A stretch of DNA of 64,000 bases, from assembly GCF_007828865.1 (NCBI RefSeq), contig NZ_VIVK01000003.1, positions 248,001 through 312,000 on the forward strand, given 5' to 3'. The number at the start of each line of letters is the position of its first letter. Within the stretch, counting starts at the first letter, position 1. This document shows, piece after piece, positions 43,601 through 52,730 of the stretch. The DNA comes from Kribbella amoyensis. Its GTDB lineage: Bacteria; Actinomycetota; Actinomycetes; Propionibacteriales; Kribbellaceae. The notes below the pieces were generated by a model that worked only from the letters and a program-made list of their open reading frames with translations, searched no databases and was not told the DNA's origin. Position numbers and translations under genes: made by a program.

Positions 43601-44890
43601 TTACTGCGCCAGCAGCTGGTCGGCCTTCGCCACCGCGGCGTCGAGGGCCTGTTGCGAGGTCACCTTGCCGGCGATCGCGAGCGAGATCTGCTGGTTGATG
43701 AAGTCGTTGGTCCCACCGCTGATCACGGCCGGCTGCAGCGACTTCGCCTTGGCCAGCGACTCGAACGCCAGCACCTTCGCGTCACTCTCCACGGTGCCGT
43801 CGCTCTTGGAGAAATACGGGTCGTTCGCGGACGCCTTGGTACTGGGGAAGATGTTGACGATCTTGGCGAACGCGGCCTGGTTCTCCGCGTTCGTGACGAA
43901 CTTGGCCAGCGCGATCGCGGCGGCCTGGTTCTTGCTCTTCGCCGAGACCGACAGCCCCTGCACGTACAGCGGCGGGGTGTCCAGCGCGGGCGACGGGACC
44001 ACCTTGCCCTTGAGCGACGGGTTGTCCTTCTGGAAGTCCACGATCGCGTTACCGCCCCCGGTGGTCCACGCCACCTTGCTCTGGGTGAAGAGCTTGGAGT
44101 TGCCCAGGTACTCCTGGGTCAGGATGTCGCGCGGCAGGTACCCGTTCTTGTACGCCTCGCGGTACTTGTCCAGCAGCGCGACGGCCTCGGGGGTGTTGAA
44201 GGTGAACTTCTTGCCGTCGTCGCTGACGATCTTCACGCCCGCGTTGGTGAAGTCACCGATCCCGGGCAGCCGGCTCATCAGGTACTCCTGGCCGTTCGAC
44301 TTGTCGTGCATCACCTTCGCGGCGGCGAGCAGCTCGTCGAAGGTCTTCGGCGGGTTCTTCGCGTCCAGCCCGACCGCGGCGAACTTCGCCGAGTTCCAGT
44401 AGTCGATGTCGGTGTTCAGGTACCACGGGTAGCCGAACGTCCCGTCGACGCCCTGGTACTGGTACGCCGTGACGCCGCCCTCGACGTAGTCGGTCTTGAC
44501 CGCCGGGTCGGCCGAGGCCACGTCGAGCAGCAGGCCCTGCTTGGCCAGCGGCAGCGCGAACTCGGGCGGCAGGTTGGTCACGTCGGGCAGCTGGCCGGCC
44601 GAGGCCTGGCTGAGCACCTTCTTGTCGTAGCCGTCACCGGGCTGGTCCAGCCAGGTGACCTTGGTCCCCGGGTACTTCGCCTCGAACGCCTTGATCACGC
44701 CCTCCACGTAGGAGGTGAACTTCGGCTTCAGCGCCCAGGTCTGGAAGCTGACCTCGCCGGTGATCTGGGCGTTCGCGTCCACGGTGGGCTTGGCGCCGGC
44801 GGATTCCTCGGACGCACCGAGGCCGCAGCCGGCCAGCGAGAGGGCCGCGACGGCAAGAGCTGCCACCCCGGTCAGACGACGACTACGCAT
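43601..44890 (-). CDS. Sugar-binding lipoprotein of ABC importer
   Basis: 429 residues; lipobox LSLAGC gives lipidated Cys22. Family 1 solute-binding protein (VIKAFEAKYPGTKVTWLDQP, LPDVTNLPPEFALPLAKQGL, AIALAKFVTNAENQAAFAKI). ATG 44890 with AGGAGA upstream. Its promoter holds the LacI-type operator, so it should be induced by the imported oligosaccharide. Confidence 0.93.
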   Translation of the reverse strand: MRSRRLTGVAALAVAALSLAGCGLGASEESAGAKPTVDANAQITGEVSFQTWALKPKFTSYVEGVIKAFEAKYPGTKVTWLDQPGDGYDKKVLSQASAGQLPDVTNLPPEFALPLAKQGLLLDVASADPAVKTDYVEGGVTAYQYQGVDGTFGYPWYLNTDIDYWNSAKFAAVGLDAKNPPKTFDELLAAAKVMHDKSNGQEYLMSRLPGIGDFTNAGVKIVSDDGKKFTFNTPEAVALLDKYREAYKNGYLPRDILTQEYLGNSKLFTQSKVAWTTGGGNAIVDFQKDNPSLKGKVVPSPALDTPPLYVQGLSVSAKSKNQAAAIALAKFVTNAENQAAFAKIVNIFPSTKASANDPYFSKSDGTVESDAKVLAFESLAKAKSLQPAVISGGTNDFINQQISLAIAGKVTSQQALDAAVAKADQLLAQ

Positions 44891-44907
44891 GGAATCTCCT
44901 GATGGTG

Positions 44908-44957
44908 ATAAACCGGTATAGCTCCTGCACTATCCACATCGTAGAATCCGCTGTCAA
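44908..44957 (-). promoter_or_regulatory. Promoter and LacI-type operator of importer operon
   Basis: Minus strand: TTGACA (44957-44952), 17 bases, GATAGT (44934-44929), then the operator at 44921-44908 (plus strand ATAAACCGGTATAG) at the predicted transcription start. The central CG with A/T-rich arms is typical of LacI-family sites. Confidence 0.72.
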
Positions 44958-44987
44958 GGGTGGGGATCGACCAGGAGGTGCTCGGCG

Positions 44988-46016
44988 ATGGCAAGACCGA
45001 CGATCGCGGACATCGCGGACCGGGCCGGGGTCTCGAAGGGCGCCGTGTCCTTCGCGCTGAACGGGCGGCCCGGCGTGAGCGAGGCGACCCGGGCGCGGAT
45101 CCTGGCGATCGCCGAGCAGATGAGCTGGCGGCCGCACAGCGCGGCCCGGGCGCTCGGCGCGTCCCGGGTGGACTCGGTCGGCCTGGTGATCGCCCGGCCG
45201 GCCCGCACGCTCGGCGTCGAGCCGTTCTTCGCGCACCTGGTCTCCGGCCTGCAGTCCGGGCTGTCGGCGCACTCGATCTCGCTCCAGCTGCTGATCGTCG
45301 AGGACACCGCGGCCGAGATCGAGGTGTACCGGCGGTGGGCCTCGGAGCACCGGGTCGACGGCGTGATCATGGTCGACCTGACCGTGAAGGACCCGCGGAT
45401 CGAGGCGCTGAAGACGCTCGAGCTGCCCGCGGTGGTGATCGGCGGCCGCGGCGGCAAAGGCGCACTGCCCTCGGTCTGGGCGGACGACCGGGACGCGATG
45501 CTGTCGATCGTGGAGTACCTGGCCGCGCTCGGCCACCGGCGGATCGCGCACGTCGCCGGGACGCCGGACTTCCAGCACACCCAGCGCCGGATCCGCGCCC
45601 TCAAGGACGCCGCGCCCCGGCTCGGCCTGCTGGACGGCCCGTCGCTGACCACCGACTTCAGTGACGCCGAGGGCGCCGCGATCACCCGCAAGCTGCTGTC
45701 CCAGCCCGACCGGCCGACCGCGATCGTCTACGACAGCGACGTGATGGCGGTGGCCGGGCTCGGCGTCGCGATGGAGATGGGCGTCAAGGTGCCGAGCGAG
45801 CTGTCGATCGTGGCGTTCGACGACTCGATCCTGACCCAGCTGATGCACCCGGCGCTGACCGCGCTGTCCCGGGACACCTTCGACTTCGGCCGGCAGGCCG
45901 CCGACGTGCTGCTCGAGGTGATCGCCGACCCGGCCAACGTGGTCAATCGGCGGACCGCGGACCCGGTCCTGACGGTCCGCGAGTCCACCGCTCCCCCGCT
46001 CCAGGACAAGGCCTAG
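44988..46016 (+). CDS. LacI-family transcriptional regulator
   Basis: 342 residues. HTH and hinge: PTIADIADRAGVSKGAVSFALNG, SWRPHSAARALGASR. The periplasmic-binding-like ligand domain follows (VDSVGLVIARPA, LAALGHRRIAHVAG, VPSELSIVAFDDS). AGGAGG nine bases before ATG 44988. It lies between importer and GH5 genes, both of which carry the same operator. Confidence 0.95.
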   Translation: MARPTIADIADRAGVSKGAVSFALNGRPGVSEATRARILAIAEQMSWRPHSAARALGASRVDSVGLVIARPARTLGVEPFFAHLVSGLQSGLSAHSISLQLLIVEDTAAEIEVYRRWASEHRVDGVIMVDLTVKDPRIEALKTLELPAVVIGGRGGKGALPSVWADDRDAMLSIVEYLAALGHRRIAHVAGTPDFQHTQRRIRALKDAAPRLGLLDGPSLTTDFSDAEGAAITRKLLSQPDRPTAIVYDSDVMAVAGLGVAMEMGVKVPSELSIVAFDDSILTQLMHPALTALSRDTFDFGRQAADVLLEVIADPANVVNRRTADPVLTVRESTAPPLQDKA

Positions 46017-46046
46017 TTGCTGTCCGTACATAAACCGATTTAGCAT
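46017..46046 (+). promoter_or_regulatory. Promoter and LacI-type operator of GH5 gene
   Basis: TTGCTG (46017-46022), 18 bases, TAGCAT (46041-46046). The operator ATAAACCGATTTAG (46030-46043) fills the spacer and matches the importer site at 12 of 14 bases. A transcript would start about 5 bases before the ATG unless lacI read-through supplies it. Confidence 0.65.
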
Positions 46047-46053
46047 CGTCGTC

Positions 46054-47223
46054 ATGCCCTCGGATCCCGCCACGCCCCGGTTCGGCGCGAACTACGTCCC
46101 GTCGGCCGGCTGGTTCTACAGCTGGCTCGACTACGACCCCGCCGCCGTCCGCCGCGACTTCGCCGACCTGGCCGGGCTCGGGCTCGACCACGTCCGGGTG
46201 TTCCCGATCTGGCCGTGGATCCAGCCGAACCGCGCGATCGTCCGGGAGCGCGCGATCGCCGACCTGCTGGACACCGTCGACGCGGCCGCCGAGCACGGCC
46301 TGTCCGTCGCGGTCGACCTGGTCCAGGGCCACCTGTCCAGCTTCGACTTCCTGCCGTCCTGGGTGCTGACCTGGCACAAGGCGAGCCTGTTCGAGGACAG
46401 CACGGTCCGCGCCGGCCTCAAGGCGTACGTCCAGGCGGTGGCGGGTGCGGTCGCGACGAAGCCGAACGTCTTCGCGATCACCCTCGGGAACGAGGTGAAC
46501 AACCTCTGGCCGGACAGCCCGACCACGCCCGAGGCGTCGACGAGCTGGGCCCAGGACCTGCTGGCCGCGATCCGCAAGGCCGCGCCCGACGTGCTCGCGC
46601 TGCACTCGGTCTTCGACGACGCCTGGTACCAGGCGGACCACCCGTTCCTCCCGGTCGACGCGGTCGATCTGGGGGACCTGAGCACCGTCCACTCGTGGGT
46701 TTTCAACGGGGTCTCCCGAGTGGACGGGCCGCTCGGTCCGGCGACCCTCACACACGCCGACTACCTGGTCGAGCTTGCCGCCGCGACGTCGGTCGACCCG
46801 CAGCGGCCGGTCTGGCTGCAGGAGATCGGCGTCCCCGGGCCGGACATCCCGGCCGACCTGCAGGCCGAGTTCACCCGGCGCACGGTCGAGCTGGTCCTGC
46901 CGAACCCGAAGCTCTGGGGTGTCACCTGGTGGTCGTCGCACGACATCGACCGGCGGCTGCTCGACTTCCCGGACCGCGAGTACGACCTGGGCTTGTTCAC
47001 CGTGGACCACCAGCGCAAGCCGGCCGCGTCCGCCCTGGCCGAGGTGATCGCCGACGTCCGCGCGAACGGCGTCCAGCCGGTCGAGGCGAGCACGCTGGCC
47101 GCGCCGGTCAACCTGCGGACCGAGCCGCACCGACGTCCCGAGGTCGCCCCGGGCAGCGAGTTCCACCTTCAGTGGGTCGCGGCTCGTGCAGCCGGCCCGG
47201 TACGGATCACGCTGCCCAGCTGA
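46054..47223 (+). CDS. Cytoplasmic GH5-like beta-glycosidase (mannanase-like)
   Basis: 389 residues, no signal peptide. TIM barrel of clan GH-A: FGANYVPSAGWFYSW, DHVRVFPIWPWIQPN, acid/base Glu in AITLGNEVNN, nucleophile Glu in PVWLQEIGVPG, and a conserved Trp tract GVTWWSSHDI. GH5 members of this look act on beta-mannosides or beta-glucosides. Intracellular location implies that it hydrolyses oligosaccharides brought in by the adjacent ABC importer. Its TGA and the next gene's stop abut as TGATCA. Confidence 0.85.
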   Translation: MPSDPATPRFGANYVPSAGWFYSWLDYDPAAVRRDFADLAGLGLDHVRVFPIWPWIQPNRAIVRERAIADLLDTVDAAAEHGLSVAVDLVQGHLSSFDFLPSWVLTWHKASLFEDSTVRAGLKAYVQAVAGAVATKPNVFAITLGNEVNNLWPDSPTTPEASTSWAQDLLAAIRKAAPDVLALHSVFDDAWYQADHPFLPVDAVDLGDLSTVHSWVFNGVSRVDGPLGPATLTHADYLVELAAATSVDPQRPVWLQEIGVPGPDIPADLQAEFTRRTVELVLPNPKLWGVTWWSSHDIDRRLLDFPDREYDLGLFTVDHQRKPAASALAEVIADVRANGVQPVEASTLAAPVNLRTEPHRRPEVAPGSEFHLQWVAARAAGPVRITLPS

Positions 47224-47946
47224 TCAGGTGGAGACCCGGTCGATCAGGACCTGGATCCCGTCCAGCACCCGGGTCAGGCCGAACTCGAGGTCGTCGTCCA
47301 CCTCGTCCTCGTACTCCTGGCCGGTGTAGAGCTTCACCAGCATCGGGTACGGCCCGGCCATCAACCGTGGGACCAGGAACTGCCCGACCTGCTCGGCCTG
47401 GACCGGGATCGCGTCGCTCGTCACCAGGTGGCGCATCAAGGTCGCGTGGCTGCGGACGAACCCGTCGAGCAGGAGGACGCAGCCGAGGTTGTCGTGGTGG
47501 TTGAGACCGGTCCCGTCCAGCCCTTGCAGCATCGCCTCGGCCCAGCCGAGCAGGTTCGGCGTCACCGGGGCGCCGCGGATGGGCACGTCGAGCAACCACG
47601 GGCGCTCGGCGTACCGGTCGAGCTGGGCGTGTACCCAGGCGGTCGCATCGATCCGCCAGCCGGTCCCGGGCAGCACCGGCGGTGGACCCCAGGCGGCGTC
47701 GCGGACCAGGACGAGCAGTTCCTCCTTCGAGCTGAGGTACCGGTACATCGCGTTAGTCGAGACACCGAGCTGGGCGGCGATCTTCTGCAGCGAGATCGCC
47801 TCGAACCCCTGCGAGTCGCCGAACTCGATCCCGGTGGCGACGATCCGCTCCACGCTCAGCGCCGGCTTCGGGCCGCGTCGCTGCACCGGGTACACGCCCC
47901 AGGACAGCGCGAGACCCGGCGGCAGCTGCTCGCGGTCGTCGGTCAT
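47224..47946 (-). CDS. TetR-family regulator
   Basis: 240 residues from ATG 47946, preceded by GGGAGG at eight bases; a GTG ten codons upstream lacks one. HTH at residues 35-80: LSVERIVATGIEFGDSQGFE, ISLQKIAAQLGVSTNAMYRY. C-terminal domain of the TetR_C type. It is divergent from the small membrane gene at 48101, its likely target. Confidence 0.88.
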   Translation of the reverse strand: MTDDREQLPPGLALSWGVYPVQRRGPKPALSVERIVATGIEFGDSQGFEAISLQKIAAQLGVSTNAMYRYLSSKEELLVLVRDAAWGPPPVLPGTGWRIDATAWVHAQLDRYAERPWLLDVPIRGAPVTPNLLGWAEAMLQGLDGTGLNHHDNLGCVLLLDGFVRSHATLMRHLVTSDAIPVQAEQVGQFLVPRLMAGPYPMLVKLYTGQEYEDEVDDDLEFGLTRVLDGIQVLIDRVST

Positions 47947-48100
47947 GCGGCCATCCTCCCGCAGATCCACCCGCACCTGGCCGACGTGCGCGAAAGAGTG
48001 GTGCTAGGTCCACCCCCGGAACGGGTTCCAACGCCCTCGGGACCAAACTGTTCAATCCATACGCTTTTTCGTGTCAGCCCTTCGACCCAAGGAGCACACG

Positions 48101-48532
48101 ATGAGTACCCTGCACGCCACCCTCGGCCCGCTGTTGTCGCCCGACGAACTGCGGCTCAGCGACGACGACCGGCGGACCGCGCACGCCAAGATCGACAGCG
48201 CGATCCGCAGCCGCGGCCTCTCCCCGCAGCAGGCCACCGACCGGCACGACCTGCTCGGGGTCGCCCGCACCCGCGGCGAACTCCGCCGCGTCTTCGCCGG
48301 ACTGGAGGACGCGGTCCCGCCGCGCGGACTCACCGTTGCGCTGCGTGTGGTGACCGCGATCTGGCTGGTCGCCTGCGTGGTCCAGTTCGCGGTCTGGGGA
48401 GCACTCGCCATGTTCGGCCACTTCGACAGCCCGTGGTGGCTCTGGTCCGACCTCGGCCTCGGTGCCGCCGTCGCCATCCTCTGGTGGACGAACGAGTCGT
48501 ACCACCGCAAGTCCCACCTGAGCCTGCTCTGA
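48101..48532 (+). CDS. DUF1707-like N-terminus plus two-helix membrane protein
   Basis: 143 residues from ATG 48101, AAGGAG six bases upstream. Residues 15-70 (LRLSDDDRRTAHAKIDSAI, TRGELRRVFAGLED) resemble the DUF1707 (SHOCT-like) domain of actinobacterial membrane proteins, though weakly. Two transmembrane helices occupy about residues 82-105 and 115-130. Function unknown; probably controlled by the divergent TetR. Confidence 0.7.
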   Translation: MSTLHATLGPLLSPDELRLSDDDRRTAHAKIDSAIRSRGLSPQQATDRHDLLGVARTRGELRRVFAGLEDAVPPRGLTVALRVVTAIWLVACVVQFAVWGALAMFGHFDSPWWLWSDLGLGAAVAILWWTNESYHRKSHLSLL

Positions 48533-48543
48533 CCCGGTATGCG

Positions 48544-49035
48544 TCAGTCGGCAGGCTGGACCCAGCCGTAGCCGCCGTCCTCCAACCGCACCACCTGGAG
48601 GCCGGCGGCCAACCGCTGCACGTCCTCCGTCTCCATCACCCCGGGCGCAGGACCGGCCACGTCGAGCACGATCGCCGCGGCGCCCTCCTGGATCGCCGCC
48701 GTCGCAACCAGCTGCGTCTGCGCCGGCATCGGCCGCGCGTCCGGACTCCACCGGGCCAGGCTCTCCGTACTCGTGAACGCCAGCAGCGCGTTCCGGCCGT
48801 CCTGGCCACGCAGCAACGCCACCGCCATGTCCGAGGACTTGTCGTGCGCGAGCCCGTTCTCGTCCAGCTCGATCTCGCCGAGCATCGCCACCACCGGGAC
48901 CAGCAGCCGCGCCTTGGTCAGCGCCTGCAGCGTGGCCCCGTGATCCCGGGCCGCCAGCGCCGCCGCCAGCCCCGGGTCCGCCGACCCGTCGTCGTCGTCG
49001 AACCCGGTGAACGCCAGTCTCCGCTCTCCCTGCAC
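48544..49035 (-). CDS. SseB-family protein
   Basis: 163 residues from GTG 49035 (AGGAG upstream). RLLVPVVAMLGEIE, DMAVALLRGQDGRNALLAFTS and ALQVVRLEDGGYGW follow the SseB N-terminal domain pattern common in actinobacteria. Soluble; function unknown. Confidence 0.78.
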   Translation of the reverse strand: MQGERRLAFTGFDDDDGSADPGLAAALAARDHGATLQALTKARLLVPVVAMLGEIELDENGLAHDKSSDMAVALLRGQDGRNALLAFTSTESLARWSPDARPMPAQTQLVATAAIQEGAAAIVLDVAGPAPGVMETEDVQRLAAGLQVVRLEDGGYGWVQPAD

Positions 49036-49228
49036 GCTCCGATTCTCCTACACGCCGCACGCCCACCACTCACCAACCACCGCCACCCCGCCGGCACCCC
49101 GCTCACGGCCGCCTCAGCAGGGGCCTGGCGGCGTGTTGGTGAGTGGTGGGCGTCCGGAGGGCGCATTCAGGGTGGTGTCAGGGCTGTTCCCGGCTTGGCT
49201 GAGCGCCGGACTGTGCGAGCCTGGAGAT

Positions 49229-49735
49229 GTGCCTGACTTCAATGATCTGACGCTGCTGCCGTTCTGCGTGGGCCTCACCCTGCTCGGCCTGATCGGCTCG
49301 TGGGCCGCCTGGCGGCGCCGCGGAGTCGCCGCCGGGACCCGCGGGGTCGCCTGGTCGCTGCTCCCGGTCTCGCTCTACCTGACCGGGCTGCTCGAGGTGG
49401 CCTGGGACGTGGTGAAGTCCGTCGGCAACTGGGTCACCCACCTGATCTTCTCGCCCAGCGTCTGGGCGGGCGTCGCGCTGTTCGGCGTCTCGGTGGTCCT
49501 GTACGTCGTGTCCGGGGTGGCCCGGTCGCGCCGCCCGGACAAGCCGGCGAAGACCGCGAAGGCGGAGAAGCCGGGCCAGGGGGCCACCACGAACCCGACC
49601 GGCGAGCTGACCTCGACCGGCCCCGCGCCCGCCACGGCCGGGACCGGCAAGCCGAAGAAGCAGGCGAAGGCTCAGCAGGAGTCGTCGGAGTTCGACGAGA
49701 TCGAGGACATCCTGAAGCGCCATGGCATCAACTGA
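49229..49735 (+). CDS. Small membrane protein with basic C-terminal tail
   Basis: 168 residues from GTG 49229; the GGAG is only two bases away, so the start is uncertain. Three transmembrane helices (LLPFCVGLTLLGLIGSW; VAWSLLPVSLYLTGLLEV; VWAGVALFGVSVVLYVVSG) precede a Lys/Pro/Ala-rich cytoplasmic tail that ends EFDEIEDILKRHGIN. A conserved actinobacterial type of unknown role, from memory. The last 14 bases overlap the next gene. Confidence 0.75.
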   Translation: MPDFNDLTLLPFCVGLTLLGLIGSWAAWRRRGVAAGTRGVAWSLLPVSLYLTGLLEVAWDVVKSVGNWVTHLIFSPSVWAGVALFGVSVVLYVVSGVARSRRPDKPAKTAKAEKPGQGATTNPTGELTSTGPAPATAGTGKPKKQAKAQQESSEFDEIEDILKRHGIN

Positions 49736-50369
49736 CCTCCTGACCATCGACAGCCTGCTGGACCATGTCCGGACCACCCCGGCCCGACTCGGCCGGACCC
49801 GGCTGATCAGCGTCGACGGCCCCGCCGGTTCCGGCAAGACGACCGTCGCCACCAGGTTCGCCGCGCGGGCGGAGGCGCGCGGCCTGCGGACCCAGGTGGT
49901 GCACATGGACGACCTGTACGACGGCTGGGACGGCGCGGTCCGCGGCTTCGGGCTGCTCCGCGACCACGTCCTCAAGCGGCTCGCCGACGGCCGCGAGGGC
50001 CGGTACCGGCGCTACGACTGGCACCTCGGCGCGTACGCCGAACTGCACGTCGTCCCGACCACGCTGGACCTGCTGATCGTCGAGGGGGTCACCGCGGCCG
50101 ACCGGGACGCGGACCCGTGGCAGGCGCTGAAGATCTGGGTCGAGACCAGCAACGAGGTCCGGCTGGACCGGGGCATCGAGCGCGACGGCGAGGCGCTCCG
50201 GGACCGCTGGCTGGACTGGATGCGCTGGGAACGCGACCATTTCGCGGCCCAGCGGACCCGGTCCCGGTCGCACGTCATCGTCGACGGCAACCCGTCGGTC
50301 CCGCACCAGGCCGAGACGGAACTGGTCGCGAAGTCGGTCAATCTGGGCCTGGACTCCGCCGCCTCCTGA
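49722..50369 (+). CDS. Uridine kinase-like P-loop NTPase
   Basis: 215 residues. Walker A in ISVDGPAGSGKTTVATRFA, then VVHMDDLYDGWDG (substrate-binding Asp-Asp) and LLIVEGVTAAD. The order fits uridine kinase/phosphoribulokinase-type proteins but it lacks an obvious nucleoside lid, so the substrate is unsure. ATG 49722 overlaps the previous gene. Confidence 0.83.
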   Translation: MASTDLLTIDSLLDHVRTTPARLGRTRLISVDGPAGSGKTTVATRFAARAEARGLRTQVVHMDDLYDGWDGAVRGFGLLRDHVLKRLADGREGRYRRYDWHLGAYAELHVVPTTLDLLIVEGVTAADRDADPWQALKIWVETSNEVRLDRGIERDGEALRDRWLDWMRWERDHFAAQRTRSRSHVIVDGNPSVPHQAETELVAKSVNLGLDSAAS

Positions 50370-50400
50370 TCCCGGCCCGTCCGTGGGTGAGGATAGAGCT

Positions 50401-51291
50401 ATGACTGTCCTGCCTTCCGGTGACCAGTGGACCCTCCGCGCCGGCGCGTACGCCGGGACCGTGGTGAGCGTCGGCGGCGGCCTGCGTGGCCTCTCGTACG
50501 GCGATCGCGAGCTCCTCGTCGGGTACGCCGAGGACGCCCCCGCACACGCCGGGATCGGGCAGCAGCTGATCCCCTGGCCGAACCGGATCACCGACGGGAA
50601 GTACACCTTCGAGGGTGTCGAGCAGCAGCTGGACCTGACCGAGCCGGAGCGGTCGAACGCGATCCACGGCCTGGTCCGCTGGGCTACCTGGGAGCGCACC
50701 GACGACGGCCTGGACGAGTCGCGGATCGTGGTCGCGCACCGGCTGTACGGCGGCCCCGGGTACCCGCACCAGCTGGATCTCGCGATCACGTACGACCTGG
50801 ACGCGGACACCGGTCTCACAGTCACCGTCTCGGCGAAGAACGTCGGCACCGGCGCCGCGCCGTACGGGTACGGAGCGCATCCGTACGTGACGGTCGGGCG
50901 GAAGATCGACGAGTGCGTGCTCGAGTTCCGGGCCGAGAGCTGGCTGGACGTCACGCCGGACCGGATGGCGCCGATCGGGCTGCAGCCGGTCGCCGGGTCG
51001 CAGTACGACTTCTCGGCCGGGCAGCGGATCCAGGATCTCGACATCGACAACGCGTTCACCGGGCTGCCGGACACCTGGGTGGTCACGCTGGCGGACCCCG
51101 ACAGTGGGCACCGCGCCGTCGTGAGCAGCGAGACCCGGTGGATGCAGCTCTACACCGGCGGCGCGATCGACCGGGCCGGGCTGGCCGTGGAGCCGATGAC
51201 CTGCCCGCCGGACAGCTTCGTCAGCGGTGACGGGCTGGTCGTACTGCGGCCCGGGGACGAGCACAGCACGACGTTCCGCGTCAGCGTCTGA
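50401..51291 (+). CDS. Aldose 1-epimerase family protein
   Basis: 296 residues from ATG 50401 (GAGG eight bases upstream). Mutarotase residues: NAIHGLVRW (His), YGYGAHPYVTVG (catalytic His) and AGLAVEPMTCPPD (catalytic Glu). Interconverts alpha and beta anomers of hexoses; probably serves the sugar importers in general. Confidence 0.93.
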   Translation: MTVLPSGDQWTLRAGAYAGTVVSVGGGLRGLSYGDRELLVGYAEDAPAHAGIGQQLIPWPNRITDGKYTFEGVEQQLDLTEPERSNAIHGLVRWATWERTDDGLDESRIVVAHRLYGGPGYPHQLDLAITYDLDADTGLTVTVSAKNVGTGAAPYGYGAHPYVTVGRKIDECVLEFRAESWLDVTPDRMAPIGLQPVAGSQYDFSAGQRIQDLDIDNAFTGLPDTWVVTLADPDSGHRAVVSSETRWMQLYTGGAIDRAGLAVEPMTCPPDSFVSGDGLVVLRPGDEHSTTFRVSV

Positions 51292-51309
51292 CCGGACGCC
51301 CGACCCGAC

Positions 51310-51831
51310 TCAGCTCGACTTGTCGCCGGAGCCGGAGTCGGAGCCGGAGTCCGAGCCGGCGCCGTGGGCGCGGGCGACCTTGGCGAGTTCCTTGGCCGCG
51401 TGGGACGCCCGGACGCCTTCGGACGCCTGGATCGCCAGGATGCCCAACCGGTTGCCGTCGGCATCGAACAGCTGGAGCCACGGGTCGCCCGGGGTGAACC
51501 GCAGCACCTTCACCTCGGACCAGGCCAGCCGGTACGACTTGAAGACGTTGCGGATCTTCAGGCCGTCGGTGTACGCCGTCACGCGGACCGTCGCCATCCG
51601 GTACAGCAGGTAGAGCACGGTGCCGAAGAACGCGATCAGGGTGAGCTGCTGGAACAGCGTGAAGGTCGCCCGCGACTCCTCCGGCAGCCGGACCCAGATC
51701 ACCCCGAAGACGGCGACCATCGACGCCGCCATCGCTGCCGTCACGGCCGCGACGATGCGCGGGTGGAACGTCCACAACGGGTCTTGCTGCGCTGGCGTGG
51801 ACATCGTCGTCTCCGGGGTGGACGCGGTCAT
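51310..51831 (-). CDS. PH-domain membrane protein
   Basis: 173 residues from ATG 51831, which overlaps the hisG TGA; an upstream ATG at 51843 would add four residues. Two transmembrane helices (IVAAVTAAMAASMVAVFGVI; LTLIAFFGTVLYLLYRMA) and a bacterial PH domain (VRVTAYTDGLKIRNVFKSYR, WSEVKVLRFTPGDPWLQLF). The C-terminus is Ser/Gly/Asp rich. Often encoded after hisG in actinobacteria; function unknown. Confidence 0.85.
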   Translation of the reverse strand: MTASTPETTMSTPAQQDPLWTFHPRIVAAVTAAMAASMVAVFGVIWVRLPEESRATFTLFQQLTLIAFFGTVLYLLYRMATVRVTAYTDGLKIRNVFKSYRLAWSEVKVLRFTPGDPWLQLFDADGNRLGILAIQASEGVRASHAAKELAKVARAHGAGSDSGSDSGSGDKSS

Positions 51832-52679
51832 CAGATCCGGCACGCGTGGATGTCGGTGGTCAGGATGGCCCGGGCGCCGGCCTCCCAGAGCTGGTCCATG
51901 ATCCGCTGGGCGTCGGCCCGCTGGACCATCACCCGGACCGCGACCCAGCCCTGCCGGTGCAGCGGCGAGACGGTCGGCGACTCCAGGCCGGGCGCCACCG
52001 CGGTCGCGGCGTCGACGTCCTCGGCGCGGATGTCGTAGTCCATCATCACGTAGTTGCGGGCGATCAGGACGCCCTCGAGCCGGCGGACCAGCTGCTCCAG
52101 CCCGTTCGGCGGGGTGTGCGCGCCGTGCCGCTTGATGAGCACCGCCGAGGACTGCAGGATCGGCTCGCCGAACACCTCCAGCCCGGCCTGCCGCAGCGTC
52201 GCGCCGGTCTCGACCACGTCCGCGATCACGTCGGCGACGCCGAGCTGGACCGCGGTCTCGACGGCGCCGTCCAGCCGGACCACCGACGCGTCCACGCCGT
52301 GCTCGGCGAGGTGGTCCTGCAGCACCCCGGCGTACGAGGTGGCGATCCGCTTGCCGGCCAGGTCCTTCACCGACTCGGCGACGCCGGGCCGGCCGGCGAA
52401 CCGGAAGGTGGAGGCGGCGAACCCGAGCTCCATCAGCACGTCCGCGTCCGCGTGCGAGTCGAGCACCAGGTCGCGGCCGGAGATGCCGACGTCCAGGGTG
52501 CCCTCGCCGACGTACACGGCGATGTCGCGGGGACGCAGGTAGTAGAACTCGACCTCGTTCGCGGTGTCGGTGAGCGCCAGGTCCTTGGTACTCCGGCGCT
52601 GCTTGTACCCGGCCTCGGTGAGGATCTCGGTGGCGGCCTCGCTCAGCGAGCCCTTGTTCGGTACTGCGACGCGCAGCAT
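51831..52679 (-). CDS. hisG: ATP phosphoribosyltransferase, long form
   Basis: 282 residues, the length of HisG-L with its C-terminal ACT-like domain for histidine feedback. MLRVAVPNKGSLSEAATEIL, DVGISGRDLVLDS and ADVIADVVETGATLRQAGL (PRPP site) are diagnostic. First step of histidine synthesis. hisE lies upstream on the same strand. Confidence 0.97.
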   Translation of the reverse strand: MLRVAVPNKGSLSEAATEILTEAGYKQRRSTKDLALTDTANEVEFYYLRPRDIAVYVGEGTLDVGISGRDLVLDSHADADVLMELGFAASTFRFAGRPGVAESVKDLAGKRIATSYAGVLQDHLAEHGVDASVVRLDGAVETAVQLGVADVIADVVETGATLRQAGLEVFGEPILQSSAVLIKRHGAHTPPNGLEQLVRRLEGVLIARNYVMMDYDIRAEDVDAATAVAPGLESPTVSPLHRQGWVAVRVMVQRADAQRIMDQLWEAGARAILTTDIHACRI

Positions 52680-52730
52680 GGGGATACGGCCTTTCTGACG
52701 ATGTGGTCCCGGGGAATCTGCAGGCGGCTC

